A DNA stretch of 64,000 nt from Setoptus koraiensis (lineage: Eukaryota; Arthropoda). Shown one piece after another: positions 32,372-45,971 of this stretch. The first letter of the stretch is position 1. Every line of letters starts with the position of its first letter. The stretch lies in assembly GCA_048013815.1 (NCBI GenBank), contig CM106586.1, positions 7,130,001-7,194,000 on the forward strand, in the 5' to 3' direction. The position numbers and the translations under genes are program-made. The notes under the pieces are model-generated. The model did no database searches, was not told where the DNA came from, and saw nothing but the letters and a program-made list of their open reading frames with translations.

Positions 32372-35300
32372 ATGTCTCAGCAACAATTTAATAGACAGTA
32401 TAATCATGAGAAAAATTATCACAAAAAACCCGTGACAAATCACACATCGGCGTTCATGCAAAAAATTCAACATTCATCAGATAGAAACCGAAGCCATCTC
32501 GCCGGTGATTTATCTGCGCCAGCATCATCATCTTTCACTTATCACGGGGACCAACAGCAAGCTGTCGCTTCTGATCGAGATACCATCGACGAAGACTATC
32601 CATTCTCATTCAATGCACCTGCGACATCTGTAATAGCACCAAAAAATTGTTATACGTCTGCTAGATATCTTGCCAATTCCTCTCCAAGAGCCATGTATCG
32701 AGATTGCGATACGTCGGATCTATCGCCGTCCAGCAGATTTAGTCAATCGAGACAGAGCAAAATTCAAGCAAACCAACAACAAGTAGTCCATCCCGGCCAA
32801 CCTGACCAGAATATTATAAGCAACAATCAATATCAGATCAAGATCGAAAGTCCTTGCTCATACTCAAACTCTTCGCCTACTTCGCGTGACATCTCGATAC
32901 AAAGAGGTAATAGTAATGATAGCATTCAAACGGACCAGCAATCCTCTATGAGTAGCAATATCAATAAAGCATATTATTTGAGATCGCTGAGTCAAGAGGG
33001 TAAGTATGGCATAGTTCCCACCACAAGTAATGCATCAGATCAATATAGCTTCTTTCAAGGGAACGATGCAGGAATGCAACATCAGGCGCAAAAAACAACA
33101 ATCAATGACAGACAAGATTTTGTTGCTTTTGAAGATAGAATTGGAGCTAGCACTAGTCAATCGCCCAATCAGGACATTCTGAGGGGCATAAGACTAGGCA
33201 GATCACTGGATGACAATCCTGATGATAATGTCAATCATGAAAATGGACTGAGTCAACATTCGTCTTCATTTCTAGATCCCTCGTCACCTCTGCAGTCATC
33301 TCAAACGTCGTCAAAGCAATCCTCTCATTCAATCAACAGTTATAATAAGGGCTCTATACCACCATCTAGGAGTGATACGTCAGACTTAAGTTACTACGAC
33401 GAAGGTCAATCATCGCTTGCTGAGAGTCACTCTTTGTCATCGTCGTCAACTGTCACAACTATTGTCAATAATCCAACAAAAACAAGTAATATGCGCTTGT
33501 GGAAAAAGTCGGCTTCGGCTTCTTCAGCTTCATTGCAATCTTCTTCTAGTCATTCTCTGGCAACTATATGTTCATCTTTGAATAATACCTCGCACGGAGA
33601 AGAAATTCAGACACCCTCATTCAATGCAACAGATCATAATCTCGACGATCCAAGTTATGAACAACGAGATACGGTGCCCTCAAACAATTATCCTTACCCC
33701 AGGGAGCAAGTTGCTCGTCGGAAGATCATGGATGAACAATATCGTTTGATATCTTCCTCATTGTCACCTACTCCTTCGACCAGCTCTATACTGACCGAGG
33801 GAATAGTTCTCTCCGATACATGCAATCAATATCCCATCAATGCTTATAGAACCAGATCTGCATCTTCAATAAGCAGTAGATCAAGCCCATCTGAATCCAA
33901 TCCGCAATCTCTGCCTATGCCGGTTGGACAGAATTTACCTCCCAACGAAAACTATCACAATCTTGGAAATAGATCAACTGACTTGAAGAATAAGGCATCT
34001 TCGTCTAGACTTCGCCGAGAACCCGCAATTGTATGCCCTGATACAGACATCACTCTGCAAACAAGATATGGGCCAACAATTAAGTATGGATTGGAAAAAA
34101 GTGAAACTGTTGGGGCAAATATGATGAACTTTGATAGGATTCACACAAAAAATGAAACCATAGATGTTGATAACTCGAGCATGAAGGATCGACCATTCGC
34201 TAATAGGTCGGGCAACTACCCTTCGATGACTTATTCGCAATCACAAGATGATAAGTTAGGATCTGATTTTCCTAGCCAAGTATCGAAGGATAATCATGGG
34301 CAAAGAGTTGATGGGCGAATACTTACAAGAAAACCTGACAATTCAATTGCGGCTAATGCTGATAAATTTCAATTCTCAAAACAAGAGACACTTCCATACA
34401 ACAACCCCTACATATCACCAACTTACAGCAAGTATTACATAATGAATGAAAACGATGGAACCATCAGTCAACCCGTCACTAAAACAAAAATCAATTCTTA
34501 CATTGATTGCAATAAAGAATCCCGGGACGCGACTGTTAAAAATCTATGTGATTCGTCGAAGCAATATGTGCCTCAGATTTGTTTACAAACTATCTCAGAT
34601 TGCTCTTCTGATGGATCACACCTGGAAGAATGGAACAGAAGATCTCCGAAGATCTATGTAAGAAAAGATGATGATTTGATGCTTCCAACAAACGACTCAT
34701 CGATCTCGCGCCCAGATGCTCAATCTTGTTCCTCTTCAAAACAACGTAATGTCTCCATGTTAGTTCCAAGTGTATCTGTTAACAATGATCCAGCAATTGA
34801 AGAAAATCGAATAACCGCTTCGGTGATCAAATGTGTACAGGCTGATCAAATCAAAACTGAACCCATCATTTCAGATGAAAATATCCAGTTTGATAAGATG
34901 TCGAAGATAAACAATTCAAGGAGAAGATCCCCGATTGACGAGAAAGACAACTGTAACAAACTCAAGGCTGAGTTGCGACATTTGCGAGAGGTGAATTTAG
35001 AGCTACAGAGGAAAGTGAAATATCTTGAAGATCTAAAACTAATCAATGACAGTCGTCAATACGCGACAGCACTATCTACCGCTACAAACAACATGTCAAG
35101 GCGAATATCTAGGGCTGGAACAAAATTTTTCGATCAATCTATGCCAACTTATGATGATTATCGTAAATACTCGTGCAAATCAACACACAATGAAAAATTT
35201 CCATCCAAAGATTGCCTTAAACAACACAAGAATGCTGAAAAACATCTTATTGGCTCAGATGGAAGTTTCGAAAGCAATTCGAAAGGACTCCCCGAAAAGC

Positions 35301-38300
35301 ATCGAATCTCTTCGAAGCACAAAAAACGAGATAGCCTTCCAGCTCACAATGGATTTAATTGGACTCGAAACCGTAGTAAGTCAGTGGGCTACGGCATTTC
35401 ACGAAAATCTCCTATGGCAGATACTGAAGCATCATTGCAAGAATTACCACCAAATTATAACAATAAATCAAATCAATCGAGGGATAAATACTCTAAGGCA
35501 GGTAGTAAGAGGTTTCCTTGGACCAGAGTCAAAGAGGCCTTTGGTTGGATTAATCAACCACAATCAGGCAACATGGAAGAAGCGTTTGGAGATCTACCGT
35601 ACTCCATAACCGTCGAAGACATTGTCTACGACCAAGAAAGTATTTCGGGTGAACAATCTGATCCCGAAGACACGAATAAACTTCCAAAAGAGAAACAAAC
35701 ATTGCCTAAAACCTTAGACATCCATAATACATCACAGCCATCATCGCGCACAAGCTCGAAAAAATGGTATAACATGAAGACTATCATCGGGCCAAATAAA
35801 AAACCCTGCCAGAATTCCGATGGACCCCCTCGCAAATTACCAAAGTCTGATAAAAATGCTTCTCCTTATTCAATGAACGAACAACATTGCGAAAGTAATA
35901 TAGATAATATAAGTATTGATTACACTAGTGAAGTTACTACTGTCAGTGAGTGCAGCGACAACTCATCTAGACGCCAACAGAATTCTCAAGAATTTCTATT
36001 GTATGTGGATAAGGTGCATCAAGCTGAATTCGATGCTATAAATCAAGGCAAATCTAACATCAAGTATAATTCTAGAAACAATCTTTCTGGAATGTCTGAT
36101 AATCAACAGAGAGACAGCAATGATTCAAATAATAGACCCAGATCAATCCGAAAAGGAAAAACTTCGGAAGCAATATCTTCGACTAATAAGATCGAAAATT
36201 TTACAAGCCACCCGAAAATATCTGGTTATGCGGAGTCTACAATTAACTCTAGTTCATCAATGGTCCCGACTCGCTCTCCCTCAATAAGTAGCCAAGCTCC
36301 ATCTAGTCCATCGTACATGTGCACATCTAGTTTGACAGAAAATCATAGGTTAAACTCTCCAGATCCGCTGACTCGAAATGCTAATAATAAATCATCTCGG
36401 TGGAAGCAAATGAAAAAGGTATTCACAAATTTTGATACGAATCTCAAATCTCCAACTGCAATCGACACTGCGTCAGTATTAGACGTGAGTCTAAGCCCCG
36501 CTCAACCTAGTCCTTCTACTTCATGTCACTTCACTTTCGATATCCGCCGAGAGAAAGAACAATCGACAGATGAATTTTCAACACCAAAGTCACCACAAGA
36601 CACAAATCTTCCAAATACAAGCGAGAGCACAAACAATTGCGTAGTGAATTTGTCATCTGGATCCAAAAACTCTTTCTTCAAGAAAGAACCAATAGAGCAA
36701 TTTAGTGACACAGACAAAAACAAGTTCATTCCATTATCAATCTCAAAGTCCACACCTGTGGCTAATCTAGTAAATGAACTGCAGAAAAATTTAACCAATG
36801 ACTTCAATAAAAAAAACCAAGAGTGGGAGAAGAGGAAAAATATGGGCACATCTGAAACAGCATATGCAAATGTTTCTAAGAAGAATAGCACTAAAGTGGA
36901 AAAAGATCTGGATGTTAATCTGCCCCCTGGCAGTAGTAAACAGACCCCACCACACTCTAGATCGGCGTCGCCGACTCTAGGACAAATCTCTAGTCACTCA
37001 ATTGACCAAGCGGCCAACAACAATATTACCCTTTCTTGTAAAGCAGACAAGCAAAAAGTAAATTGGCTCGATAAAGAACTCCAGAAGATCCAGAAAGAAT
37101 GGGAAAAGCTACGCAAAGAAGAGTTAAAGTACGAAGAGAGAGCAACTAGATTGATGCGATTAAGAGAATCTGTCCTCAGGGGCGACATAGTGAAAGATAA
37201 AAAAGAAGTTTTTGTCAAAACAGCAGCCGGGGAATTTAGATTCGAGGGCATATCTCATGACTTCACCAAGAAACTCTATGAGTGGGAGACAAAGAAGAAC
37301 GTTAAAATGGACATGTCTACGATCGCATTACTAGATAATCTGCAAAACTTCGAATCAAGCCCCACTAAATTTGGTCGTGGTTCGGGTGGAAAGAAAAAGA
37401 GAGACGGAGGTAAACGCAACATTGGCGTTGGAGAAAGTTCTCCAGACGATAACTATTATTGTTGGTTGGATGAAAATATGTTCTTGCTGGACCAGCTCCG
37501 TTCCAAGGAGGAGATTTGCCGCAGGCTTGAGGGAGAATTGAATAAATTAGATGAGGGCATGAACAAAATGAGTAAACAACACGAGCTAGAGATGGGTGAG
37601 TATTGTAAACAGACATATTCTTTTAGACGCAATTTCACAAGTACTAACAAGTAAGTAATAATTTTCATTATATACCCTCTTCACCGATTTTGTTTCAAAA
37701 CGACGTTGAAACCAGAAAAATATCGTCAAAAACTATGGGAATTACATAAGTTACAATCGAATCCGAAAGATATGGAAACTTCCATAAAGTTGATGACGGA
37801 GCTTAAAGGGAAGATCGATGAACTTCAAGCCTGTGGAGAAAGGCTTCGAAATGATAAACAGGCCCTAGAGGTAGGTTGTTACTTCTCTGAAACTCATCTA
37901 GCCTCTGTCTATACTTACAGCAACTGACAATTCAAATCTTCACTTTCTATATCTTATTGATGATTTACAGGATAGCTTCAGGTACCACAGTCAACAGCAG
38001 GCTCACCTGACGATCGACTTGATCGAGAAAATGCGAGACCTTCAGCAGTTGACTTACAACAAATGTGGACTGCCAAATTCATCACAAGAATCGAACACTA
38101 GGAGTAATCAGAAGAGATCATATCTGAAATGTGATATGGAATCATTGTGTAAACTTCACGAACTATCTACACAATTAATGGATCAGGCTAGAAATTTGGA
38201 GAATCGATTGGCCGAAAGAACTCGTCAGATATGTCAACTTAGATGGGAACTAATTGACAGCGATGTCAAAGCAATGCGTATTCAAACAGAGTTGGAAAGT

Positions 38301-39425
38301 TTAAAATGGCAAACCTCAAAGAGAGCTGCGTTACGAAGAAGTCGCTATGGTCAGCGAAGATCGTGGTCATCATCTGAAAGACTGTTTCATAGAGTCATAG
38401 AGTTGGATGAGACCGCTGAAGTCCGCAGTTCGAATTGCGAGCTAGCTGCAGCCCCGAGTATGAGGGGCTCTAGTTACGAGTTTGTAGAATTTCCAAGTTC
38501 CGATCTGAGCGATTGGCTTAAATTTGATGAAGAGTCGGGATCTATCAGTGATACTGTTCAATTACTTAAGTTGGAATTACTCAAACTCGGGACCTTAGAT
38601 AAGGATAGCTCCGTCGCTGTTGCTGAATCGAATTCTGTGCAAAGTGGAATTAATTCCATTATATGTGATCAAGTTGAAGAGAGGGAAGAAAGGGAAGAAA
38701 GTGAATTACGTCTCCAGGAAATAACTAGTCTAGCAAGTGAAAGCTCTGAGACCAGTGGCATCATTGGGCTGAATGACTCTCTGGCGGAGAAAGAAGTTTA
38801 CGTAATAAGATTGCCTCGAAAAAGAATGGATCACATGCAACCTCAAACAATTGTACCTGAGAGCTCAACCCACACCCACAATCAAATCAATGATAAAGGT
38901 CAAATTAGTACAATAAGTAATATCATATCGAGCTCATCTCTAGATAGCCAATCGATGGTGGAAGAGGATATTAATCAATCGTGGGATATGAGGTCCTCGA
39001 CCACTTGTGACCCACCAACATCCACGACAAACACTTCGACGAATACTGCAAGTGTGGTGGCTACTAGTAGCGACAGCAACAATAGCTTGGACAGCAATAG
39101 CCTGCCAAACAGCATGCAAACTAAGAACTTTGAGCCAAATGCCTTGATTATGAACCACCCAACTAGTGAGTTGTTGGATGAAAACCAGGACCACTACTCG
39201 GGTAATAGACAACTATCATCTCATGCATCAACTTCCAGAGCATCCAACAATGATGCGATCAAAGATTCAAAGCTTTGCACGGAGTTCTACAAGTCGAGAC
39301 AAATATTCGTTAAGCTCACAGAGTGTGCAGAAGGCGAAAGGTCGCCTGATTCTCCATCGTTTTCTAGATCGGACCGTAGATGGTCAATCAAGAATAAATC
39401 CGATTGTAAAAAGAGTGCCCCGTAG
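32372..39425 (+). CDS. Very large Ser/Asn-rich disordered protein with coiled coils
   Basis: Three exons, 32372-37595, 37716-37870 and 37971-39425, with consistent phases give 2277 residues. Start: the first in-frame ATG (MSQQQFNRQYN). Residues 1-850 are polar and low-complexity (Ser, Asn, Gln). A first coiled coil lies at about 863-893 (KLKAELRHLREVNLEL). More disorder follows, with SRSKSVGYGISRKSP and RFPWTRVKEAFGW. A second coiled coil starts at about 1563 (DKELQKIQKEWEKL), followed by a conserved-looking segment, AAGEFRFEGISHDFTKKLYE. Short coiled coils continue over about 1680-1900 across the exon junctions. The tail is again Ser-rich. There is no signal peptide, membrane helix or enzymatic domain. 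It looks like a cytoskeletal or cortical scaffold, but I cannot name the family. It converges on the J-domain gene with about 100 bp between stops. Confidence 0.85.
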
Positions 39426-39516
39426 TGCTATTTACCTCACTGTTCCTATACCCATAACAATTAAACTAAGATCAAATTAATTGCATTTGGTGTGGACTCA
39501 GCCCTAATCACAATTG

Positions 39517-39522
39517 TTTATT
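39517..39522 (-). promoter_or_regulatory. Poly(A) signal of the J-domain gene
   Basis: Minus-strand AATAAA starting 8 bases past the stop codon, inside the 104 bp between two converging genes. Confidence 0.5.
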
Positions 39523-39529
39523 TTTTTGT

Positions 39530-40492
39530 TCACTTAGTGTCAGCCGTTTCTCTATCATGCCTTGCATCCATAGAATGAAGTTGACTTCGATATAGAGTCT
39601 GATGGGATATTCGTTTTAAATAGAGTCGATAATTTAAATAGTTCAGAACAATCCCTATGAGTATCACAGTAGCACAAGCTCTGATTATCATTTCTTGTCT
39701 TGTGAAAGATTTGTGCGGTGCGCTTCTTCTCCGTGACCAAGCTCTGTTATCCATATTCCATCGATCGTTCTGTTTAAAAGCAGATCTATTAAATTCGTGT
39801 TCTCTGTTTAAACGGTCATATACTCTATTTATGTGATTATACTGTTCCTCCATTGTCAATGGGTCCCTCCGAGAATTTCTATAGGGAGGACTGTAGCGTG
39901 GATAGGGAGGTTCATCTCTATTGAAGTAAGGGCCACTTGACGTATTATTTTGACCATGAAATTGATCGTATTGCCCCCTTGAAGCGGGTTCTTTAATGAC
40001 ATCATAGGCCTCTTTCAGGAGAATAAATTTATTATGGTCGCCCGATTCACTATTGTCCGGATGATATCTTTTGCATAATACCATGAAACTATTTTTTAAT
40101 TCTTTATCTGTACAACCAGGTTTTACACCAAGTATTTTATAGTAGTCTTTCGAACGAGAAAATTGTTTCTCTAGGGTAGCATCATATAACAGGGTGCAAG
40201 TAAGGTGTATGTGCCGGCTCTGACAATAGTCCATTTGAATCACATTAGAGGGGGACAATATGCTATAGCTGGAGAATGACCTCAACACAATAGGTGATAT
40301 GATTGACTGTGATTGTTTAGCATGATTGCGATTAGTAATAATTGCACCCTGCAATTCAAGAGATGTTTGTTGATTGCATGTTGAAAGCAGTTTTCTATAG
40401 ATATGAGCGGAGCAGCATTTGGTGTACAGACTCATAGGTGGATGATAAAATAAATAACAACTAGGAACAATCGTGCTAGATGACAACAACAT
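39530..40492 (-). CDS. J-domain (DnaJ) membrane protein, DNAJC4-like
   Basis: Single exon of 320 residues, ATG at 40492. Residues 115-180 are a J domain: KDYYKILGVKPGC, helix II, the invariant HPD tripeptide at 144-146, then FILLKEAYDVI. J domains stimulate the ATPase of Hsp70 partners. A Pro/Arg-rich linker follows, then one predicted transmembrane helix at about 272-292 with a short basic tail. The first 110 residues are rich in Ser, His and hydroxylated residues with few acids, compatible with a mitochondrial targeting sequence; a second in-frame Met at residue 20 is an alternative start. J domain plus C-terminal single membrane helix resembles DNAJC4. Named partner and membrane are inference. 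Confidence 0.88.
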   Translation of the reverse strand: MLLSSSTIVPSCYLFYHPPMSLYTKCCSAHIYRKLLSTCNQQTSLELQGAIITNRNHAKQSQSIISPIVLRSFSSYSILSPSNVIQMDYCQSRHIHLTCTLLYDATLEKQFSRSKDYYKILGVKPGCTDKELKNSFMVLCKRYHPDNSESGDHNKFILLKEAYDVIKEPASRGQYDQFHGQNNTSSGPYFNRDEPPYPRYSPPYRNSRRDPLTMEEQYNHINRVYDRLNREHEFNRSAFKQNDRWNMDNRAWSRRRSAPHKSFTRQEMIIRACATVILIGIVLNYLNYRLYLKRISHQTLYRSQLHSMDARHDRETADTK

Positions 40493-42960
40493 TAGGTATT
40501 TTGAATAAATTTACGCTCTGAATTTCCTATATATTTATCCGGTTCATTTTCACTACGATCCTTATCCAGTTCTGTTTGGTGGCCCGCTTAGTAAGATCCT
40601 CTGATTTTGATTAAGAATACAACTCCTCTTTCTAGTTATGAGATTATTTGTTCATTTCAACAGAACAACAGTATGAAGACAAAAAACAATATCTATTGAA
40701 GGTGCAAAAGATCAGCTGACTTTGTTTTTCCGCTCGCTGGTGTTCAAGGTAATTTAGTAGAGGACTCACTGTCATTGGCATCAGTTTGGCGCCAGTTTTC
40801 GAATTCGCTCTAGTTCGGAACTAGTTCGCCGTGTTGCGGAGCGGCGGGATTTTTCGCTCCAAGTTCGCTTCTAGTGTAACTTATGACACACGTGAAATTC
40901 GATGAAACTTGTCTCATTTTTAGTACAAGAATTCTTTAACAAAACGATCTAATTTGACAATTTTCATTCACATTCGCTCCGCAGCACTACTAGTCCAGTG
41001 TTGTTGGGTATAGGACAATAACTGAGCTTATGAAAGGCTCCGTTCATATACCGGATCGCATTAGTATGAGTACAATGGCATTATAAGTTTACATACCGTA
41101 ATGCCAGAGCTTCTGTGAATCTCAGAACAAAACAGACAACAGTTATGTAAGACAAGTTATGTTACATAACTGTACAACATAACGCTGTTGTAGTTTGTAC
41201 AGCTTGAATTTAATTGGCAAATCAGAATGCGTTTTTTTATCTGCGGTTGTCTGTTAACGAGATACATACAATTCGTTTGAGATGCACACACACAAATGGC
41301 AATAAAAATAAGAACAATTTCCATTTCTTCCTTGTTAATATTGTTGGCGATTGAGAGTGATCTCGAATCATGATCATCACATAGACTGTGCGTATCTCAA
41401 CAGGTTTCATTACTCATTATAATGATGATCTAATTTTCGCTTCCTATTAACATCATTCTTCGAATGTCTGTCAATGGTAGGAGTAGGTGGTCATTATAAT
41501 CATAGCAAACCCCCCTCGCACGCCGGCTCGACCAATGTTGATAGAAATTGATTTCATTAGAAATTCAGCCGGACAGTCATCATCAAGTTTGGCGAATGTT
41601 TTGAGAGAGAGAGAGAGTGAAATCAATCAAATAGAAACACTGAAAGTTGCCTCTACCCCTTGGAGCTGATGATAGAAAGTGATTTATTGATGCAAATCTA
41701 TTACCCTACTAACTAACTGCATTACTTGTATTAGTGTGTGTGTGTGCTGCAGCTACCTGTGTGATCGAATTGATGATACCACCTCTGTTTCATTATGGTC
41801 ATTATTGTTGTTGTTACAACTATTACAGATCCAGATATACCCATCTAGACAACGGAATCAGCATGATGTTAGCCGCATGTACGCATGAATTAATGAACCA
41901 ACCAATTCTGATGGTGATCGCGTGGGTTTAGTACGCGCTCATTGTTGTTGTGGCTCACCGGTGTTGCAAATCACTAATCTGGTCTAGTAATTGAAATTTG
42001 CCATCAGTTTTAGCTGATCAATGCAGTTTCATGAAGTCTGGCAGGCAGCGCATTTGTCAATGCTAACTTGTCTAGACTCTCACCTGCTTATAATCTATTC
42101 AATATAAAGACCACTGGTCAGTTTGGATGGTGGCCAACAAAGATAGCTATCGCTTTCCACAGCTGACTCTAATCAATTAGATTAGGAGTTTCAATAGCAC
42201 AATTATCATTATTACTATTATTATTTATATATATATATCGGTTTATTCAATTCGATTTGTTGTTTAGCGCGAACAGGAAGAGGAATATATGCCGTCGGTG
42301 ATAGATGTTTAGTTTGTTGCATTTGAATATGTCAGCCAATCTGCGGTCGTTCGCTCTGTCTGTCTAGTTGGTTGGCGAGCTTTGTCCAATGTAATGCGAT
42401 TGGGAGCGCTTCGATTCATTCAAATCCCATTGAATTGGATTCTTATTCAATCACTAATGATCTGGGTCACCTATCTGGTAGCGTTATATTGTGAATGCCA
42501 GCCTAGCGAGCCTAATTTCATCACAGTAGGCGCTTTTCAAAACTGCACCACAGCTCCTCCACTGACTGATAGAGAAGCATAGAGTGATCTAACGAGAAAG
42601 TGTGTATCGGTTCGTGCATAAGCACCATTGCACCAGCCTCGTTGGCATGGGCAACAGCCAGGCTAGAAAGCCTTAGAAACAACAGGTAGGCCAGTGAACG
42701 GAATTTTACAGTGGTGCATCCATTAATGGTCAGCTGATAGCTCGTGTGCCATAGACAGTTACGATACGATGATAAGCTGAGCTTACAAGTGGTAGATAGT
42801 TGTGGGGGCTTCTTTATGAGGCTGGCGAGCTTGCAAAAGATAGTGTCAGTTGTTGAGTGTGGTGCGGTGAAAGGTGTTGTAATGGACGCTACTCATCCCA
42901 AAAGAGCCTACCTGTTGAGTGGTGAGTTTCCCAGGGAGTGCTGCCGCTGATGTTTCACTC

Positions 42961-42993
42961 GTTGTTGTTGTTGTTGTTGCTGTTGTTGTTGAG
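42961..42993. repeat. (TTG)n microsatellite
   Basis: GTT/TTG trinucleotide tract interrupted by one GCT. Confidence 0.85.
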
Positions 42994-43020
42994 CAGTAGG
43001 AGAATTGATGTAGTTGCAAA

Positions 43021-43062
43021 TGAGCGAGCGAGCGAGCGAGAAAGAAAGAAAGAAAGAAAGAA
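43021..43062. repeat. (GAGC)n(GAAA)n compound microsatellite
   Basis: About five GAGC units run directly into about six AAAG units. Confidence 0.9.
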
Positions 43063-45926
43063 TCATATAATTACTATGCCTCTCTGCTGATATCTATGAT
43101 GATGTTAATCAAGATTCCTCTCTTTCATCTTTATTTGAGTGTGCATCATCTTCGCTTGCTGCTAATGTCTGTGATCAAGACTATCCTGTCCATCTATCAT
43201 TCACCTAGCTGTTTCGTTGGTTTCGTTCGTTAATATTATTGCCAGCACACCTATTCAATTAATTCAGACAAACTAATCCCACTAATCTTTACTACACACT
43301 CATGTCTAACTGTAACTCTTATATGCTGCTCATATGCTGCTGATAGTGGCCAACAACAGGGAGTATAGTTAAACAGACAACAACAAATGGCTGAGAGTAT
43401 CGTTTATCGCAGTCGGCGAAGCCAATCGCGCGATAGAGCCCAAGTTTTGTTGTTTGTCTCTTCGCTTTGGACAGCACTGGCCGACGCACACTAGCCACCA
43501 CTGGCTGGCAAACACTGGCCAGGTAAGCTGAGGTATGAAAATAGATGTAGCTGGCGCAAGTTGTCATTAATGTTTGCCCGATCATTAGATGAGATAAGCG
43601 ATGCAACAAGCATCATATATATATATATGTGTATGTATATATATATATATTGTTCGCATTGAGCGGATTTATTAGCTTTTGATGGGTTAGCTGCAATAGT
43701 CACAGTTAATCCATTTTTTTCCCTAGCCGTCGCTTATTGTGGCCGCACTAACATGTGTGACTAATATGACGCATCGTACAATTGCAAAATCGAGTGTCAG
43801 ACAACCAACTGACCATTACCTGTTGCTGTGTCATACGCATGTATGTATGTGTGTGTATACTATAGAAATGAGAGGGAGAGAGAGATGTCCATGTCCAATG
43901 ATGTAATCGCCTTTCTAGCGACAGGTAACGCCAGCGCCGTTTGTTATTTGGTGTCGGCATATCTGATAATGTCATTGTTTCTAAAGTTATCAGTTTAGAG
44001 ATAGTGTGCAATAACACTATAATTATCACATCACATAGTTGTTACACTGAAAAGATGTTACACTTACGACGAGTGACGATGGTCATTTGTGTGTCTTGGT
44101 CATGCAAATGCACCACCAGCTAGAGCGATAGAACAATGCCGATGGAGATGAACTTCGGCCGCTTCGAATTGCGATTGTCGAGCGATTGTACGAAGCGGCA
44201 TATACTAGAAATTGGGACCACTATTCAACATGCAACAATGCTCTGAGAGAGTGTGTGCAGTGAAAACAAATAACAGCTTAACGGCTTAGCGGATATAATT
44301 AAAGAATAGACCGGCCAAGAGACCGTTGCAGAGGAAAGTATCATATTTTCTTTGGCCACATATACGCATGTATAAATGTGTTAGAGAGTCGGCCTACCAT
44401 TATCCCTCCCATTCATGCATCATCTGTTTATGGCACTGGCAGCATCAACAACACAGGTGAAGACGAACAACAACAGCAACAACAAGCGAACATGTGAACA
44501 AGCTTGTGCTAATTTCGATTATTACATCATTAGAGGGTGGTTATTTGTTCGGGGGATGAGAAGATTACAACTCACTTACACTGTTTACTGTTCGCTGCTG
44601 AGCTGCTGAGCTCGCCGGCTTCATGAGGGGATTTTCACACAAAAAACAAACAAGCAAACAAACAAATAAACAAGCAAGCGAACACAACAAACTGTTGTGA
44701 TCGCGATTGACTTGATGAAGATGATGATGATGCGGTTGCTGTTGCTATTATTACTCCGACTGGCTGCCAACTGCAAATATGATACGGCTGCTGGTGAGTG
44801 CGACGCAAAAAGCAGCGCCACTCGACGATAATGAGCAGAATGACGATAATGGGGAGAATTATGATAATAGGGACAATGATGATAATGAGAAGAATGGTGA
44901 TAAAGAGAGACAGAGAGACAGTCATGCAAGCAGAGCAATTGCGGCATGCTCACTCTGACGCTGAGATGTCTCATTATGGCCATCAGATTGCGCCTGTTGG
45001 CCCCCCAATCCATTGTATCCAGCGGCTGGCCTTCACCCGGCTGGCCCAGATATCAGTAGTGGCGCGCTCGCTGGGATGATTCGTCGGGTTGAAGCAGAAG
45101 CAGAAGCGGATGAACAACAACAACAACAAATAATATCGCCCAGATTTGAATCACATGCGGAGGTTCGCGAAGCCAGCCGGGCCGACAAGTGGAGTCAGTG
45201 GCGATCATCAGACAATGTTGATGATACATCACCGGCAATCACTGTCATCGTGCCCATCTATCATGCTGCTCATGATGGCGATGAGTGATAAGCGCCATTA
45301 ACACTGCCGGCCCGTTGGTTGGTTCCTTTGTTGTTGCTCGATTTTGTATCAAATTCTTTGCTCTTGTTGGGTGACTTTCGTTTAATGTATGTACGGGTCA
45401 GTTTAATGGGCTCTAATGCCGCGTAATGTTGCCTAATCACTGTGTGATGGGCGCGAGCGTCCATTGTTGTTGATACGCCGACTATAACTGAGAAAGTAAT
45501 CGGTCAAAAAGCGATCGCCACGCGATACGCCAAGGACAAAACTGTATCACCCATAGGTATCGCCCATTGAGCGCCGCAATATATTGCTGCAAACGATGCC
45601 CAAGCGGCTTATTGCTGGCAAATTAATTGCACCGGACAGCACTAGTTACCTACACACAGAGGGTGAGCTAGACAGGAAGAAACGATACTTGCCACAATAA
45701 AGTATCTAATATATGCTCGTTGCTCAATGCTGGCTCGTTGCATGTATGCTGGCGAGCTAGCGTCGGCGGCAGTTGGCGCTAGTGGTGCGTCTAAATTGGT
45801 TTTTGTGTCGGTGTTTGCATGTATCGTGAGTGTGTCGTCCGCTGACACAACAAACTGACTGATTTAGTTTTCGGCGGATCGGCGTTCGTGCTCGCTGTTT
45901 CAAGTTGTTTCGAGCGGCGTGGCGGG

Positions 45927-45971
45927 ACCTGTGGCCAGTCTGGCTGGCTGGCCGCCAGACTGGCCACAGGT
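45927..45971. repeat. Perfect 18-bp inverted repeat with 9-base loop
   Basis: Left arm 45927-45944 (starts ACCTGTGGCC) and right arm 45954-45971 (ends GGCCACAGGT) are exact reverse complements; the spacer is TGGCTGGCC. G/C-rich stem, no coding context. Confidence 0.9.

Noticed and set aside
45620-45650. AATTGCAC match to the miR-92 seed
   Set aside because: Only the seed matches; no complementary arm lies within 100 bases on either side.
45927-45971. The perfect hairpin as a microRNA
   Set aside because: The stem is too short (18 bp) and G/C-rich, with no known seed; kept only as a structural repeat.
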